Shown: positions 8,890-15,875 of the stretch, piece after piece | How positions within the stretch are numbered: position 1 is the stretch's first letter | How the letters are laid out: the number at the start of each line of letters is the position of its first letter | Source: an uncultured Clostridia bacterium | GTDB lineage: Bacteria; Bacillota; Clostridia; Christensenellales; UBA1242 | Length of the DNA stretch: 64,000 nucleotides | Assembly: GCA_934772525.1 (NCBI GenBank) | Contig: CAKVMI010000002.1 | Location: forward strand, 173,189 to 237,188 | Reading direction: 5' to 3' | The notes under the pieces: generated by a model | The model's database searches: none | What the model was told of the DNA's origin: nothing | The model's input: only the letters and a program-made list of their open reading frames with translations | Program-made: the position numbers and the translations under genes

Positions 8890-9465
8890 CTATATTTGCA
8901 TAACTTCTTTTTCTTTTTCAACCGATTCTTTATCTATCTTTGTAATATATTCATCTAATGTTTTTTGAATATCCTTTTCGTTAGATGCCAATTCATCTTC
9001 TGTTATTTCAGAATCCTTCTTTAGTTGCTTAAACTTATCCATAATATCACGTCTTGCATTACGGCAAGCAACCTTAGAATCTTCAGCAATCTTCTTTACA
9101 GTTTTTACCATTTCCTTACGTCTTTCTTCGGTTAATGGTGGGAATACTAATCTAATAATTTTGCCATCATCGTTAGGATTAATACCTATATCAGATGCTA
9201 AAATTGACTTTAAAGTTTCCTTCATAGCGTTAGCATCCCATAAAGAAATTACAAGAACTCTACCATCTTGTACTGTAATATTAGAAATTTGTGTAAGTGG
9301 TGTAGGAGTCCCATAATAGTTTACGATAATTTTATCTAAAATATGTGGATTTGCTCTACCTGCTCTTAGTGAAACATACTCACTTTTTTGATGTTCCAAA
9401 ACTTTACCAAGTTCTTCTTCATAATTTAAGTATTGCTCTGCAATATAATCTTCTAAATTTTCCAT
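8890..9465 (-). CDS. frr: ribosome recycling factor
   Basis: RRF splits the post-termination ribosome with EF-G. The 191 residues contain the conserved SLRAGRANPHILDKI segment (about 31-45) and the C-terminal three-helix-bundle motifs LTEERRKEMVK and ARRDIMDKFK. The protein is slightly longer than usual at its acidic N-terminus. pyrH, which normally precedes frr, is missing here; a terminator and a new promoter region separate frr from tsf. Confidence 0.96.
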   Translation of the reverse strand: MENLEDYIAEQYLNYEEELGKVLEHQKSEYVSLRAGRANPHILDKIIVNYYGTPTPLTQISNITVQDGRVLVISLWDANAMKETLKSILASDIGINPNDDGKIIRLVFPPLTEERRKEMVKTVKKIAEDSKVACRNARRDIMDKFKQLKKDSEITEDELASNEKDIQKTLDEYITKIDKESVEKEKEVMQI

Positions 9466-9533
9466 TCAGTCAGTTTCTCCATTAAAAATATTTATACTAA
9501 TATAATACTATAATATTATATTTAATTGCAAAT

Positions 9534-9568
9534 AAAATTGAGCATTGAATAAACCAATGCTCAATTTT
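9534..9568. terminator. bidirectional hairpin terminator after tsf
   Basis: A perfect 14-bp stem (AAAATTGAGCATTG and its complement) with a 7-base loop lies just downstream of the tsf stop. T runs on both sides fit a Rho-independent terminator for the rpsB-tsf unit. Confidence 0.9.
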
Positions 9569-9578
9569 TATAAAAAAC

Positions 9579-10235
9579 TTAATCCTTTTTTGTTTGCGTT
9601 TGAGCCATAACTTCTTCTGCAAAGTTATCGTTACGCTTTTCAAGACCTTCACCAACTTCGTATCTTACAAATCTTCGAATGGTAATTTTCTCTCCAAGTT
9701 TTAAGGTAATTTCGTTTACTAGTTGAGTAATGGTCTTTTCTGGATCTTTAACAAATTCTTGTTCCATCAAAACAGATTCTTTGTAGAACTTTTTAATTCT
9801 TCCTTCTACCATCTTTTCAACTACTGCTTCTGGCTTGCCTTCGTTTAATGCTTGTGCTTTAAGAATTTCTCTTTCCTTTTCAACTACTGCTGGGTCAAGT
9901 TCTTCTATTCTAACACAAGTAGGGTTTGCTGCAGCAATGTGCATACAAACATCATGAGCAAAGTTTTGGAAATCCGCACTCTTTGCAACGAAATCTGATT
10001 CACAGTTAAATTCGGCTAATACGCCAATTTTACCGTTTGAGTGGATATAACTAACAGCAATACCTTCTGCGGCAATTCTGCCTGACTTCTTAGCAACGGC
10101 AGCCATTCCCTTTTCTCTTAAAAGTTCAATAGCTTTGTCCATATTTCCGTTAGCTTCGGTTAATGCCTTTTTGCAATCCATCATTCCAACGCCAGTTTTT
10201 TCTCTTAGCGCCTTAATATCTGCTGAACTAATCAT
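9579..10235 (-). CDS. tsf: elongation factor Ts
   Basis: EF-Ts exchanges GDP for GTP on EF-Tu. The 218 residues have the UBA-like N-terminus (DIKALREKTGVGMMDCKKAL) and the core motif GVLAEFNCESDFVAKS, followed by a C-terminal segment with GEKITIRRF. The protein is shorter than the Bacillus form (about 290), a short variant seen in several bacterial groups. It is co-transcribed with rpsB, 24 bases upstream. Confidence 0.97.
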   Translation of the reverse strand: MISSADIKALREKTGVGMMDCKKALTEANGNMDKAIELLREKGMAAVAKKSGRIAAEGIAVSYIHSNGKIGVLAEFNCESDFVAKSADFQNFAHDVCMHIAAANPTCVRIEELDPAVVEKEREILKAQALNEGKPEAVVEKMVEGRIKKFYKESVLMEQEFVKDPEKTITQLVNEITLKLGEKITIRRFVRYEVGEGLEKRNDNFAEEVMAQTQTKKD

Positions 10236-10259
10236 CTAAAATACTCCTATATAATAAAA

Positions 10260-11177
10260 TTAATTTTCTTCAGTTTTTGGTGCTTCTTCAGTTTCAGCCT
10301 TCTTTCTTGGAGCTCTCTTCTTTGGAGCTGGCTTAACTTCTTCGGTTTCAGCTTTAACTTCTTCAGTCTTTTCTTCTACCTTTTCTTCAGCCTTAACTTC
10401 TTCAGTTGCGTTTTCAGCATTTTGAGCTTCTTCACGAGCTTTTTCTTCTTCACGAGCCTTTTCGTCAGCTTCTCTAACCTTTGCTAAACCTTCTTCGCCT
10501 TCTTTTGCCTCAATAACAGCGTAAGCCATAGCACTTGCAATTAGTTTTACGGCACGGATAGCGTCGTCGTTACCTGGGATAACATAGTCAACTGAATCTG
10601 GGTCACAGTTTGTATCTACCAAACCAACGATAGGAATACCTAGTGAACGAGCTTCACGAACTGCGATATATTCCTTATTAGGGTCTACTACAAACATAGC
10701 ACCTGGAAGAGTACGCATATCCTTGATACCACCAAGGTTTTCTTCTAGTTTATCTCTTTCAGCCTTTAACTTTTGAACTTCTTTCTTTGTTAAAAGATCA
10801 AATTCACCAGTCTTTTCCATTTGATTTAACTTGTTAAGTCTATCAATTCTGGTCTTGATGGTTTTAAAGTTAGTTAAAGTACCACCTAACCAACGGCTAC
10901 CAACATAGTACATACCACATCTTTGTGCTTCTTCTATGATAGCATCCTTGGCTTGTTTCTTTGTTCCAACAAAAAGAATACTCTTACCTTCTTCTACTGT
11001 GTTCTTTATAAAGGTATAAGCCTTATCAATTTGTTCAACAGTTTGTTCTAGGTTAAGAATATAAATATTATTTCTTGAAGTAAAAATATACTTCTTCATT
11101 TTAGGGTTCCACTTGTGTGTTGGATGACCAAAGTGAACACCTGCTTCTAGTAATTGCTTCATTGATACTACAGACAT
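10260..11177 (-). CDS. rpsB: 30S ribosomal protein S2 with acidic/basic C-terminal tail
   Basis: S2 is a late-assembling 30S protein. The first 230 residues are a normal S2 (QLLEAGVHFGHPTHKWNPKM at the start, GTKKQAKDAI, RWLGGTLTNF, VDTNCDPDSVDYVIPGNDDA). After that comes a tail of about 70 residues made almost only of Glu, Ala, Lys, Val and Pro, ending in a KKRAPRKK patch. Bacillus S2 is about 246 residues, so the tail is an addition. The gene has a good SD (AAGGAGG) and a structured leader. Confidence 0.97.
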   Translation of the reverse strand: MSVVSMKQLLEAGVHFGHPTHKWNPKMKKYIFTSRNNIYILNLEQTVEQIDKAYTFIKNTVEEGKSILFVGTKKQAKDAIIEEAQRCGMYYVGSRWLGGTLTNFKTIKTRIDRLNKLNQMEKTGEFDLLTKKEVQKLKAERDKLEENLGGIKDMRTLPGAMFVVDPNKEYIAVREARSLGIPIVGLVDTNCDPDSVDYVIPGNDDAIRAVKLIASAMAYAVIEAKEGEEGLAKVREADEKAREEEKAREEAQNAENATEEVKAEEKVEEKTEEVKAETEEVKPAPKKRAPRKKAETEEAPKTEEN

Positions 11178-11216
11178 TTTAAATTCCTCCTTGTTTTTTC
11201 CTCCCTAAGCGTCATA

Positions 11217-11260
11217 TTTTTGCGACAACCAAATGTAGTCCTTTGGCAACAATGCAAAAA
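11217..11260 (-). ncRNA. structured 5' leader of rpsB (possible S2 autoregulatory element)
   Basis: The rpsB leader of about 110 bases contains a 7-bp outer stem (TTTTTGC with GCAAAAA) and an inner CCAAA/TTTGG stem, separated by an internal loop. Ribosomal protein operons often carry such autoregulatory leaders. I do not recognise a named Rfam family, so the role is inferred. Confidence 0.4.
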
Positions 11261-11295
11261 TCGGCTCTAGGTGTGTAATATTTATAAGCGAAGTT

Positions 11296-11324
11296 AGTTT
11301 ACCACATAATATTACATTTTGCAA
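11296..11324 (-). promoter_or_regulatory. SigA promoter for rpsB-tsf
   Basis: Minus-strand TTGCAA and TAAACT with a 17-base spacer and an extended -10 TG. It lies between the stop of the DUF1292 gene and the rpsB leader. Confidence 0.65.
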
Positions 11325-11343
11325 TAATTTTAAGCAAAATTTT

Positions 11344-11673
11344 TTAATTTTTTGGTACATCGGCCAAAAGCTTTAAATATTCTTGATAAACAGCATCTAT
11401 AATGCTTTCATCTATTTCAATTTCGAAGTTATCTTCTCCATTTTCTCCCTTTGTAACCTTGAATACTAACGCTTCTTCATCGGTCATACCATCCAAAAGT
11501 TCTACTGGTTGAAGTACTGCATAAAAGTTTCCACGATAAACAATTCCTGCAATTTCTACGAATTGAATTTCTTCTCCTTCTTCACTAACTAAGGTAACAA
11601 CATCATCTTCATCTTCTACCATATGAACGATAGACTTTGGGGCACTACCCTTTCCTTCTAATCCATTTTCCAT
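11344..11673 (-). CDS. DUF1292 family protein (YrzB type)
   Basis: A 109-residue acidic cytosolic protein of the DUF1292 family. The family core is visible as VTLVSEEGEEIQFVEIAGIV, then YRGNFYAVLQPV and EEALVFKV. The biochemical role is unknown. It lies 18 bases after ruvX, the same pairing as yrrK-yrzB in Bacillus, usually downstream of alaS. Here alaS and ireB are not present upstream. Confidence 0.88.
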   Translation of the reverse strand: MENGLEGKGSAPKSIVHMVEDEDDVVTLVSEEGEEIQFVEIAGIVYRGNFYAVLQPVELLDGMTDEEALVFKVTKGENGEDNFEIEIDESIIDAVYQEYLKLLADVPKN

Positions 11674-11691
11674 TAACTAATATCCTTCCTT

Positions 11692-12114
11692 TTAATATTT
11701 TTTTTGTTTTTTATCTAAGAAACTTTGTAAAATAATAGTTGCTGCCAGTTTATCTACAACACCCTTTCTTTTTTCACGGCTAACATTGCCTTCTAAAAGA
11801 ATATTTGTAGCAGAAACTGTAGAAAATCTTTCATCTTGCATTACTATAGGTACATTGGTAAACTTTTTAATTTTTTCAACAAATTCGTTCACCATATCTA
11901 CACTACTTCCGCTAGTTCCGTCCATTTTTAACGGAAGACCAACTACTATAAGCCCGATATTTTTACTTTCTACTAGCTTTGCAATATATTTTGCGTCATT
12001 ATTTATGGAATTAGTTCTTTTATAAACTTCTAGCGGGCTTGCAATAATTTCAAGTTCATCACTTTTTGCTATCCCTATTCGTACCATTCCAATATCTAAA
12101 CAAAGTATTTGCAT
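11692..12114 (-). CDS. ruvX: YqgF/RuvX family RNase H-fold nuclease
   Basis: A putative Holliday-junction resolvase; the E. coli protein also acts in 16S rRNA 5' maturation. The 140-residue RNase H-like fold shows LCLDIGMVRIGIA (first acidic residue D7), VVGLPLKMDGT, and QDERFSTVSA with conserved Asp and Glu. The AGGGAG in front of the start is about 14 bases away, longer than usual. The gene starts the short operon with the DUF1292 gene. Confidence 0.93.
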   Translation of the reverse strand: MQILCLDIGMVRIGIAKSDELEIIASPLEVYKRTNSINNDAKYIAKLVESKNIGLIVVGLPLKMDGTSGSSVDMVNEFVEKIKKFTNVPIVMQDERFSTVSATNILLEGNVSREKRKGVVDKLAATIILQSFLDKKQKKY

Positions 12115-12157
12115 ATAACTATTATTTTCTCCCTAATAAATAATAACATACAAAAGT

Positions 12158-12188
12158 AAAATAGTCCACTAAAAAAGTAGACTATTTT
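12158..12188. terminator. hairpin terminator between the YtxH-like gene and ruvX
   Basis: A 13-bp stem with one mismatch (arms AAAATAGTCCACT and AGTAGACTATTTT) lies 27 bases after the stop of the YtxH-like gene. A and T runs flank both sides. Confidence 0.8.
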
Positions 12189-12214
12189 AATAATTAATAA
12201 CGAACTAGTTAAAT

Positions 12215-12463
12215 TTAATGAGTTGAACGAGTGTTAGATGAATTAATTTTGGACGAATTTTCATCTTCGTTAGATGTAGAACCACTAGCCTGACTTTGGC
12301 TTGAAGAGTTCATTTTTTGCATAATATCATCATACATATCACTTAGTTTTTTACTAGTAGATGTAAACCATTTTCTAACCTCGGCATTGTTAGAAGCAAG
12401 CATTGCACCAGCGACAAATCCAACACCAGCAACCATCAAACAGCAACTAATTGAGCGATTCAT
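12215..12463 (-). CDS. small YtxH-like membrane-anchored protein
   Basis: An 82-residue protein. I chose the ATG at 12463 because AAAGGAGGG lies directly upstream; an in-frame start 42 bases further upstream has no such site. Residues 5-24 form a single Gly/Ala-rich hydrophobic segment (VAGVGFVAGAMLA), followed by a short amphipathic helix and a Ser/Asn-rich hydrophilic tail. This matches the general plan of YtxH/general-stress small membrane proteins, whose function is unknown. A Spo0A-box-like site lies in its promoter region. Confidence 0.6.
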   Translation of the reverse strand: MNRSISCCLMVAGVGFVAGAMLASNNAEVRKWFTSTSKKLSDMYDDIMQKMNSSSQSQASGSTSNEDENSSKINSSNTRSTH

Positions 12464-12507
12464 ACTAATTCCCTCCTTTTTCGTTATTAGTAATATTATC
12501 GTCACTT

Positions 12508-12521
12508 TTCGACAAATTATA
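12508..12521 (-). promoter_or_regulatory. Spo0A-box-like site abutting a -10 element
   Basis: On the minus strand TATAAT (12516-12521) is followed at once by TTTGTCGAA (12508-12516), which matches the 0A box consensus (core TGTCGAA). The site would cover the start point of the YtxH-like gene, a position typical of repression. No convincing -35 was found. Confidence 0.45.
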
Positions 12522-12535
12522 CTATAATTAATAAA

Positions 12536-13741
12536 TTAGTTGTCCTTTTTACTCTCTTTTAGTAGTTGTATTCTCTTTTTAGCATATATCTTCTTTAGCT
12601 CATTATAATTTGGATTTTTAGATTTATATTTTTTATTTTGCGACTTTATTTGTTCTTCTTTTTTAGTTTCTTTCATTTCTTGTGGAACAAAAAATAAATT
12701 TGCTATAATTTCTGCACTTTGCTCTACTGGAAAATCTTGTAAAATTTGCAACTTTTCATAATCGGACAAATTTTCATAAATTCGAAACTTTCTGATTTTT
12801 GCATCGGTTGGACTAAGGTTTCCGTCAAGTAATTTTGCTGTATAATAATAGGATATTATCAATGTAAACACATCACTAAGCCCCACTAACAATAAAAGCA
12901 CTATTAAAATTACAAAAACAGGTACAATCGCTTTACTTTCAGCAATGTTGGTTACACTACGTGCTAAGCTTTTAGTATTAGCATTCTCATCGAAAACTCC
13001 CAAAATAACATCTTCCGAAACATATCCTGAATTTAAATATCTTTGCCCCTCCTCGGTGTTAATTGTTTCTTGATCTATAAAAAAATTATTTGAGCCTCTC
13101 GTACTAAACCATCTTTTACCCGAACTATCCACATACACATCTTCTATATGATGAAAAAAGATTGGTGCCTTGCTTTTAGCTAGTTGTCTTAACCTTGTAC
13201 TCGGAGCATTAAAAATACTACCCACCCAGCCAATATATTTAATATCATAATCAAAATTTGTGATTTGATTAAACTCGCTAACATCGGTTTGATTATCGGG
13301 GTCTACATAAAAAGCAATAATATCACCCCATATTTTTTCGCCGTTTTCATTTACTCTTGCACCACGAAGAGTAGATGTATCCACCGCCCTAACAATCACT
13401 TTATCGTTGACATTAAATCCAGAATTTACCATAGACGCCGTAACGACTTTGCATGTAGCAAACCCAAAAAATGTAGGCTTTAATTTGTAAAATACCGAGT
13501 TAAAGACAGTAATGCATAAACAATAAAAGACAACAACTGAAAAAAGCATACAAAGGCAATTTACAACACTTTTTATAGCGCCTTTATTTTTTTTATTTCT
13601 TTTTTTATGCTCTATAAGTCCTACAACTGAATTATCTTTCTTTAGTTTACAAACTATACCGCTTGTGGTCTGAACATATTCAACCTTTTTATTATTCAGG
13701 CATTTATTATTCTTTATATTTTGATTTGTTTGCCCTTTCAT
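12536..13741 (-). CDS. SipW-type (ER-type) signal peptidase I with C-terminal membrane anchor
   Basis: A 401-residue membrane serine protease of the S26B type. A hydrophobic anchor (about 57-82) is followed by the catalytic box VVTASM (Ser103), GDIIAFYV (139-145), a FHHI segment where the SipW family has HRI (likely base His197), and TRGSNN (214-219) where SipW has TKGDNN. A second membrane segment (about 272-300) and a basic cytosolic tail of some 100 residues follow. SipW removes signal peptides from TasA-like matrix proteins, and such a secreted protein is encoded directly upstream (13952-14593). The Asp-to-Ser change in TRGSNN is unusual. It may have its own promoter at 13773-13801. Confidence 0.8.
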   Translation of the reverse strand: MKGQTNQNIKNNKCLNNKKVEYVQTTSGIVCKLKKDNSVVGLIEHKKRNKKNKGAIKSVVNCLCMLFSVVVFYCLCITVFNSVFYKLKPTFFGFATCKVVTASMVNSGFNVNDKVIVRAVDTSTLRGARVNENGEKIWGDIIAFYVDPDNQTDVSEFNQITNFDYDIKYIGWVGSIFNAPSTRLRQLAKSKAPIFFHHIEDVYVDSSGKRWFSTRGSNNFFIDQETINTEEGQRYLNSGYVSEDVILGVFDENANTKSLARSVTNIAESKAIVPVFVILIVLLLLVGLSDVFTLIISYYYTAKLLDGNLSPTDAKIRKFRIYENLSDYEKLQILQDFPVEQSAEIIANLFFVPQEMKETKKEEQIKSQNKKYKSKNPNYNELKKIYAKKRIQLLKESKKDN

Positions 13742-13772
13742 TTTTTCTCCGCTATAAGTTTAGTCTACTATA

Positions 13773-13801
13773 TTTTATACTATTTTCATTTTAACTTCAA
13801 T
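13773..13801 (-). promoter_or_regulatory. candidate promoter of the signal peptidase gene
   Basis: Minus-strand TTGAAG and TAAAAT with a 17-base spacer, about 30 bases before the start codon. Confidence 0.45.
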
Positions 13802-13903
13802 TAATTTGAATAAAAACTATAACCAATTTTTTTATTACATTTCATTTGTTAAATCACAATAAATTATTTACAAAATTTATATTTTTAATATTTTTCATAA
13901 CTG

Positions 13904-13936
13904 AAAAATCCCTTTCAATCAAGAAAGGAATTTTTT
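13904..13936. terminator. hairpin terminator after the TasA-like gene
   Basis: A 13-bp stem with one G-U or mismatch position (arm AAAAATCCCTTTC) and a 6-base loop lies 16 bases after the stop at 13952, with T runs on both sides. Confidence 0.85.
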
Positions 13937-13951
13937 ATATTAACTATTTAG

Positions 13952-14593
13952 TTATGCGTTATTGTTAGTTAAAGCCCAACCAAAAGTTCCACCAAAATTT
14001 ACATTTTCTAATTCACTTACCATTTCTACTTTAACATATGCGGCAATTCCAGAATTACTTCTAACATCAAGGCTAGATGAAGATAATGTTACTTCGTCAC
14101 TTCCAATAGTAATTGCACTTCCCCATGTAGTGCCATCGGTAGAGTAATAAACATTTACATTATCAGCACTTTTACTTGAACCAAGACTGAATGATAGTAA
14201 TGCACTGTATCCGTTTTTTGTTGCGGAAGTACCTGTATCGGCTTTAAACACAAATTTGTAAACTACAGATCTATCGGCTTTTGTGAAATTAATATTTGCT
14301 ATTGATGATAACGCCTTTGTTGCACTATCTTCTTCCGAACCATCATAAGACACACTTCCCCATGATGTTTCTTCAGCATCACCTAATTTATAAGTTGCAT
14401 CCATCGTACCCTTAACAGCTCCAGTCACTGAATAAGTGATGTTGGTTGTACCAGAACCTTTAATATTAGTTGCTGCAAATACAATTGCGGTAGTAAATGC
14501 AGACACTGCAACTACGCACAACAAAGCAACTAATATTGCAAATTTTTTAGCACCTTTTCTTTTTGATCTGTTCATTCTACTTGTACTGTTCAT
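13952..14593 (-). CDS. secreted TasA/camelysin-like protein, probable substrate of the neighbouring signal peptidase
   Basis: A 213-residue exported protein. A strongly basic N-terminus (NRSKRKGAKK) is followed by a 22-residue hydrophobic stretch ending in AIVFAATN, a SipW-type signal peptide layout. The mature part is rich in Ser, Thr, Gly and Asn and alternates hydrophobic and polar residues, as expected of a beta-sandwich; it has no cysteine. It has its own promoter, SD (AAGGAGG) and terminator and lies next to the SipW-type peptidase. TasA-like proteins form extracellular fibres, but sequence similarity to TasA itself is weak by eye, so that function is inferred. Confidence 0.65.
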   Translation of the reverse strand: MNSTSRMNRSKRKGAKKFAILVALLCVVAVSAFTTAIVFAATNIKGSGTTNITYSVTGAVKGTMDATYKLGDAEETSWGSVSYDGSEEDSATKALSSIANINFTKADRSVVYKFVFKADTGTSATKNGYSALLSFSLGSSKSADNVNVYYSTDGTTWGSAITIGSDEVTLSSSSLDVRSNSGIAAYVKVEMVSELENVNFGGTFGWALTNNNA

Positions 14594-14679
14594 TTTTTTG
14601 ATTTTCCTCCTTTGAAATACTATGCAAATTCATTTTTATAAAACAATGATAAATTTACTTTAATTTAATCATTACTATC

Positions 14680-14708
14680 ATGATATAGTATTTTGCATAT
14701 ATTTGCAA
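14680..14708 (-). promoter_or_regulatory. promoter of the TasA-like gene with overlapping palindrome
   Basis: Minus-strand TTGCAA and TATCAT with a 17-base spacer. An 18-base imperfect palindrome (14673-14690, arms TACTAT and ATAGTA around ATCATGAT) covers the -10, so a repressor may bind there. Confidence 0.55.
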
Positions 14709-14789
14709 ATATTTTACACACATTTTGTGATATTTATTCAAAAAAATCTAAAAATTCGGCAAATTTTGTAAACCATACAAAATTCTTAA

Positions 14790-14826
14790 TTAAAAAAATC
14801 ACATCAGCTAAAATGCTAATGTGATA
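14790..14826 (-). terminator. hairpin terminator after the iscS/IscU-like operon
   Basis: An 11-bp stem (ATCACATTAGC on the minus strand, one G-U pair) with a 6-base loop and seven Ts, 11 bases after the stop of the IscU-like gene. Confidence 0.9.
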
Positions 14827-14836
14827 AAAAATTTAC

Positions 14837-15874
14837 TTATTTTTTGTTCTTTTGTTTTTTACTTTTTTGTTCTTCTTCTGGTGTTTCATCAAATGTAAAA
14901 TTTAGTTGCGAAATTGCATTTGTTAATTGTTCTGTAATGGTATCTATTTCATCAATCATATTTTCTTTACCATCTGGCGAAACAACTTTAGTTTCGGTAT
15001 TTGAAGTATTTTCCACAACTTTACCATCTACTGTTTTTTGAGTTTCGGTTGTGGTAGTTATAACCTTAGATATTGTAGCAGGTTCTTTATCTTCTTCTAC
15101 CACCCTAACATCTATTCTTGTTGGCTTATTTGCTTTTTTACCACCAACTGGAACAACTTGTAATTCAGAGGATGTTGCAACTTGAGTAGACTTTGCTTTT
15201 TTAGGTGCTTTTGATTGTTTTTGTGTCTTTTTATCTGCCACTTTTTTAGTTTCGACTTTAGGTTGACTTTTTACAGACTTTACCTTTTTACTCTCTTTTG
15301 ATGAAGAATTTTCAGTATTTTCTTCTGTTTTTTCTTCATTAATTATTTCTGCTATATTTGTACTATCTACAACTTCATCTTCTGAACTTGCATCAAAAAA
15401 CTCATTTTCTATTGCACTATTTTCATTTTCGGTGAATACTGTAATATTTTTTGATGGATAAATATCTTTCTTTTTAGAATTTCTTTGATTTAGGGTTCCG
15501 TTATCTCTTTTCCTTTTATACATGACAATTGCTTTTTGTAATGATTGTACTGCAAATGTAACTTTATTGTAATCTTGTTTAGATATTTGTTTTAACGAAT
15601 TTATGATATCTTTTTCATTAATTTTTTCGGCGTCTTCTAGTGACTTATCTATGCTTAGTTCACAAATAGTACTCATACATGCAAACAAGTTAATTGAACC
15701 CATCGCTTGAAATGAACAACTTTTAATTGTATTTTTTCGTACTACTAAGTAAACTTTTACGATTTCGCCACTTTCTTTGTTTTCGTTTTTTGCTATAACA
15801 TCAGCACCAACTGTTGCACCCGAAAACTTGGAATTATAAAAAAGGTCTATTGCGGTTGAAGAATATTTTTGCAT
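14837..15874 (-). CDS. degenerate IscU/NifU-N-like protein with long charged tail
   Basis: Residues 1-122 align by eye with the IscU/NifU-N scaffold: YNSKFSGATVGADVIAK (scaffold APACGDVMKL region), SFQAMGSINLFA (YGCGSAIA region), the LEDAEKINEKDI segment and the final helix VQSLQKAIVMYK. All three cluster-ligand cysteines of IscU are replaced. Residues 123-345 form a low-complexity tail rich in Lys, Glu, Ser, Thr and Val. The gene follows iscS after one base and precedes a terminator. Normally IscU receives sulfur from IscS and builds Fe-S clusters; this protein cannot do so in the usual way. It may be a partner or regulator of IscS. Confidence 0.7.
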   Translation of the reverse strand: MQKYSSTAIDLFYNSKFSGATVGADVIAKNENKESGEIVKVYLVVRKNTIKSCSFQAMGSINLFACMSTICELSIDKSLEDAEKINEKDIINSLKQISKQDYNKVTFAVQSLQKAIVMYKRKRDNGTLNQRNSKKKDIYPSKNITVFTENENSAIENEFFDASSEDEVVDSTNIAEIINEEKTEENTENSSSKESKKVKSVKSQPKVETKKVADKKTQKQSKAPKKAKSTQVATSSELQVVPVGGKKANKPTRIDVRVVEEDKEPATISKVITTTTETQKTVDGKVVENTSNTETKVVSPDGKENMIDEIDTITEQLTNAISQLNFTFDETPEEEQKSKKQKNKK

Positions 15875-15875
15875 A

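Noticed and set aside
12472..12505. Upstream extension of the YtxH-like gene (additional 14 codons)
   Set aside because: The longer frame has no SD, while the ATG at 12463 is preceded by AAAGGAGGG.
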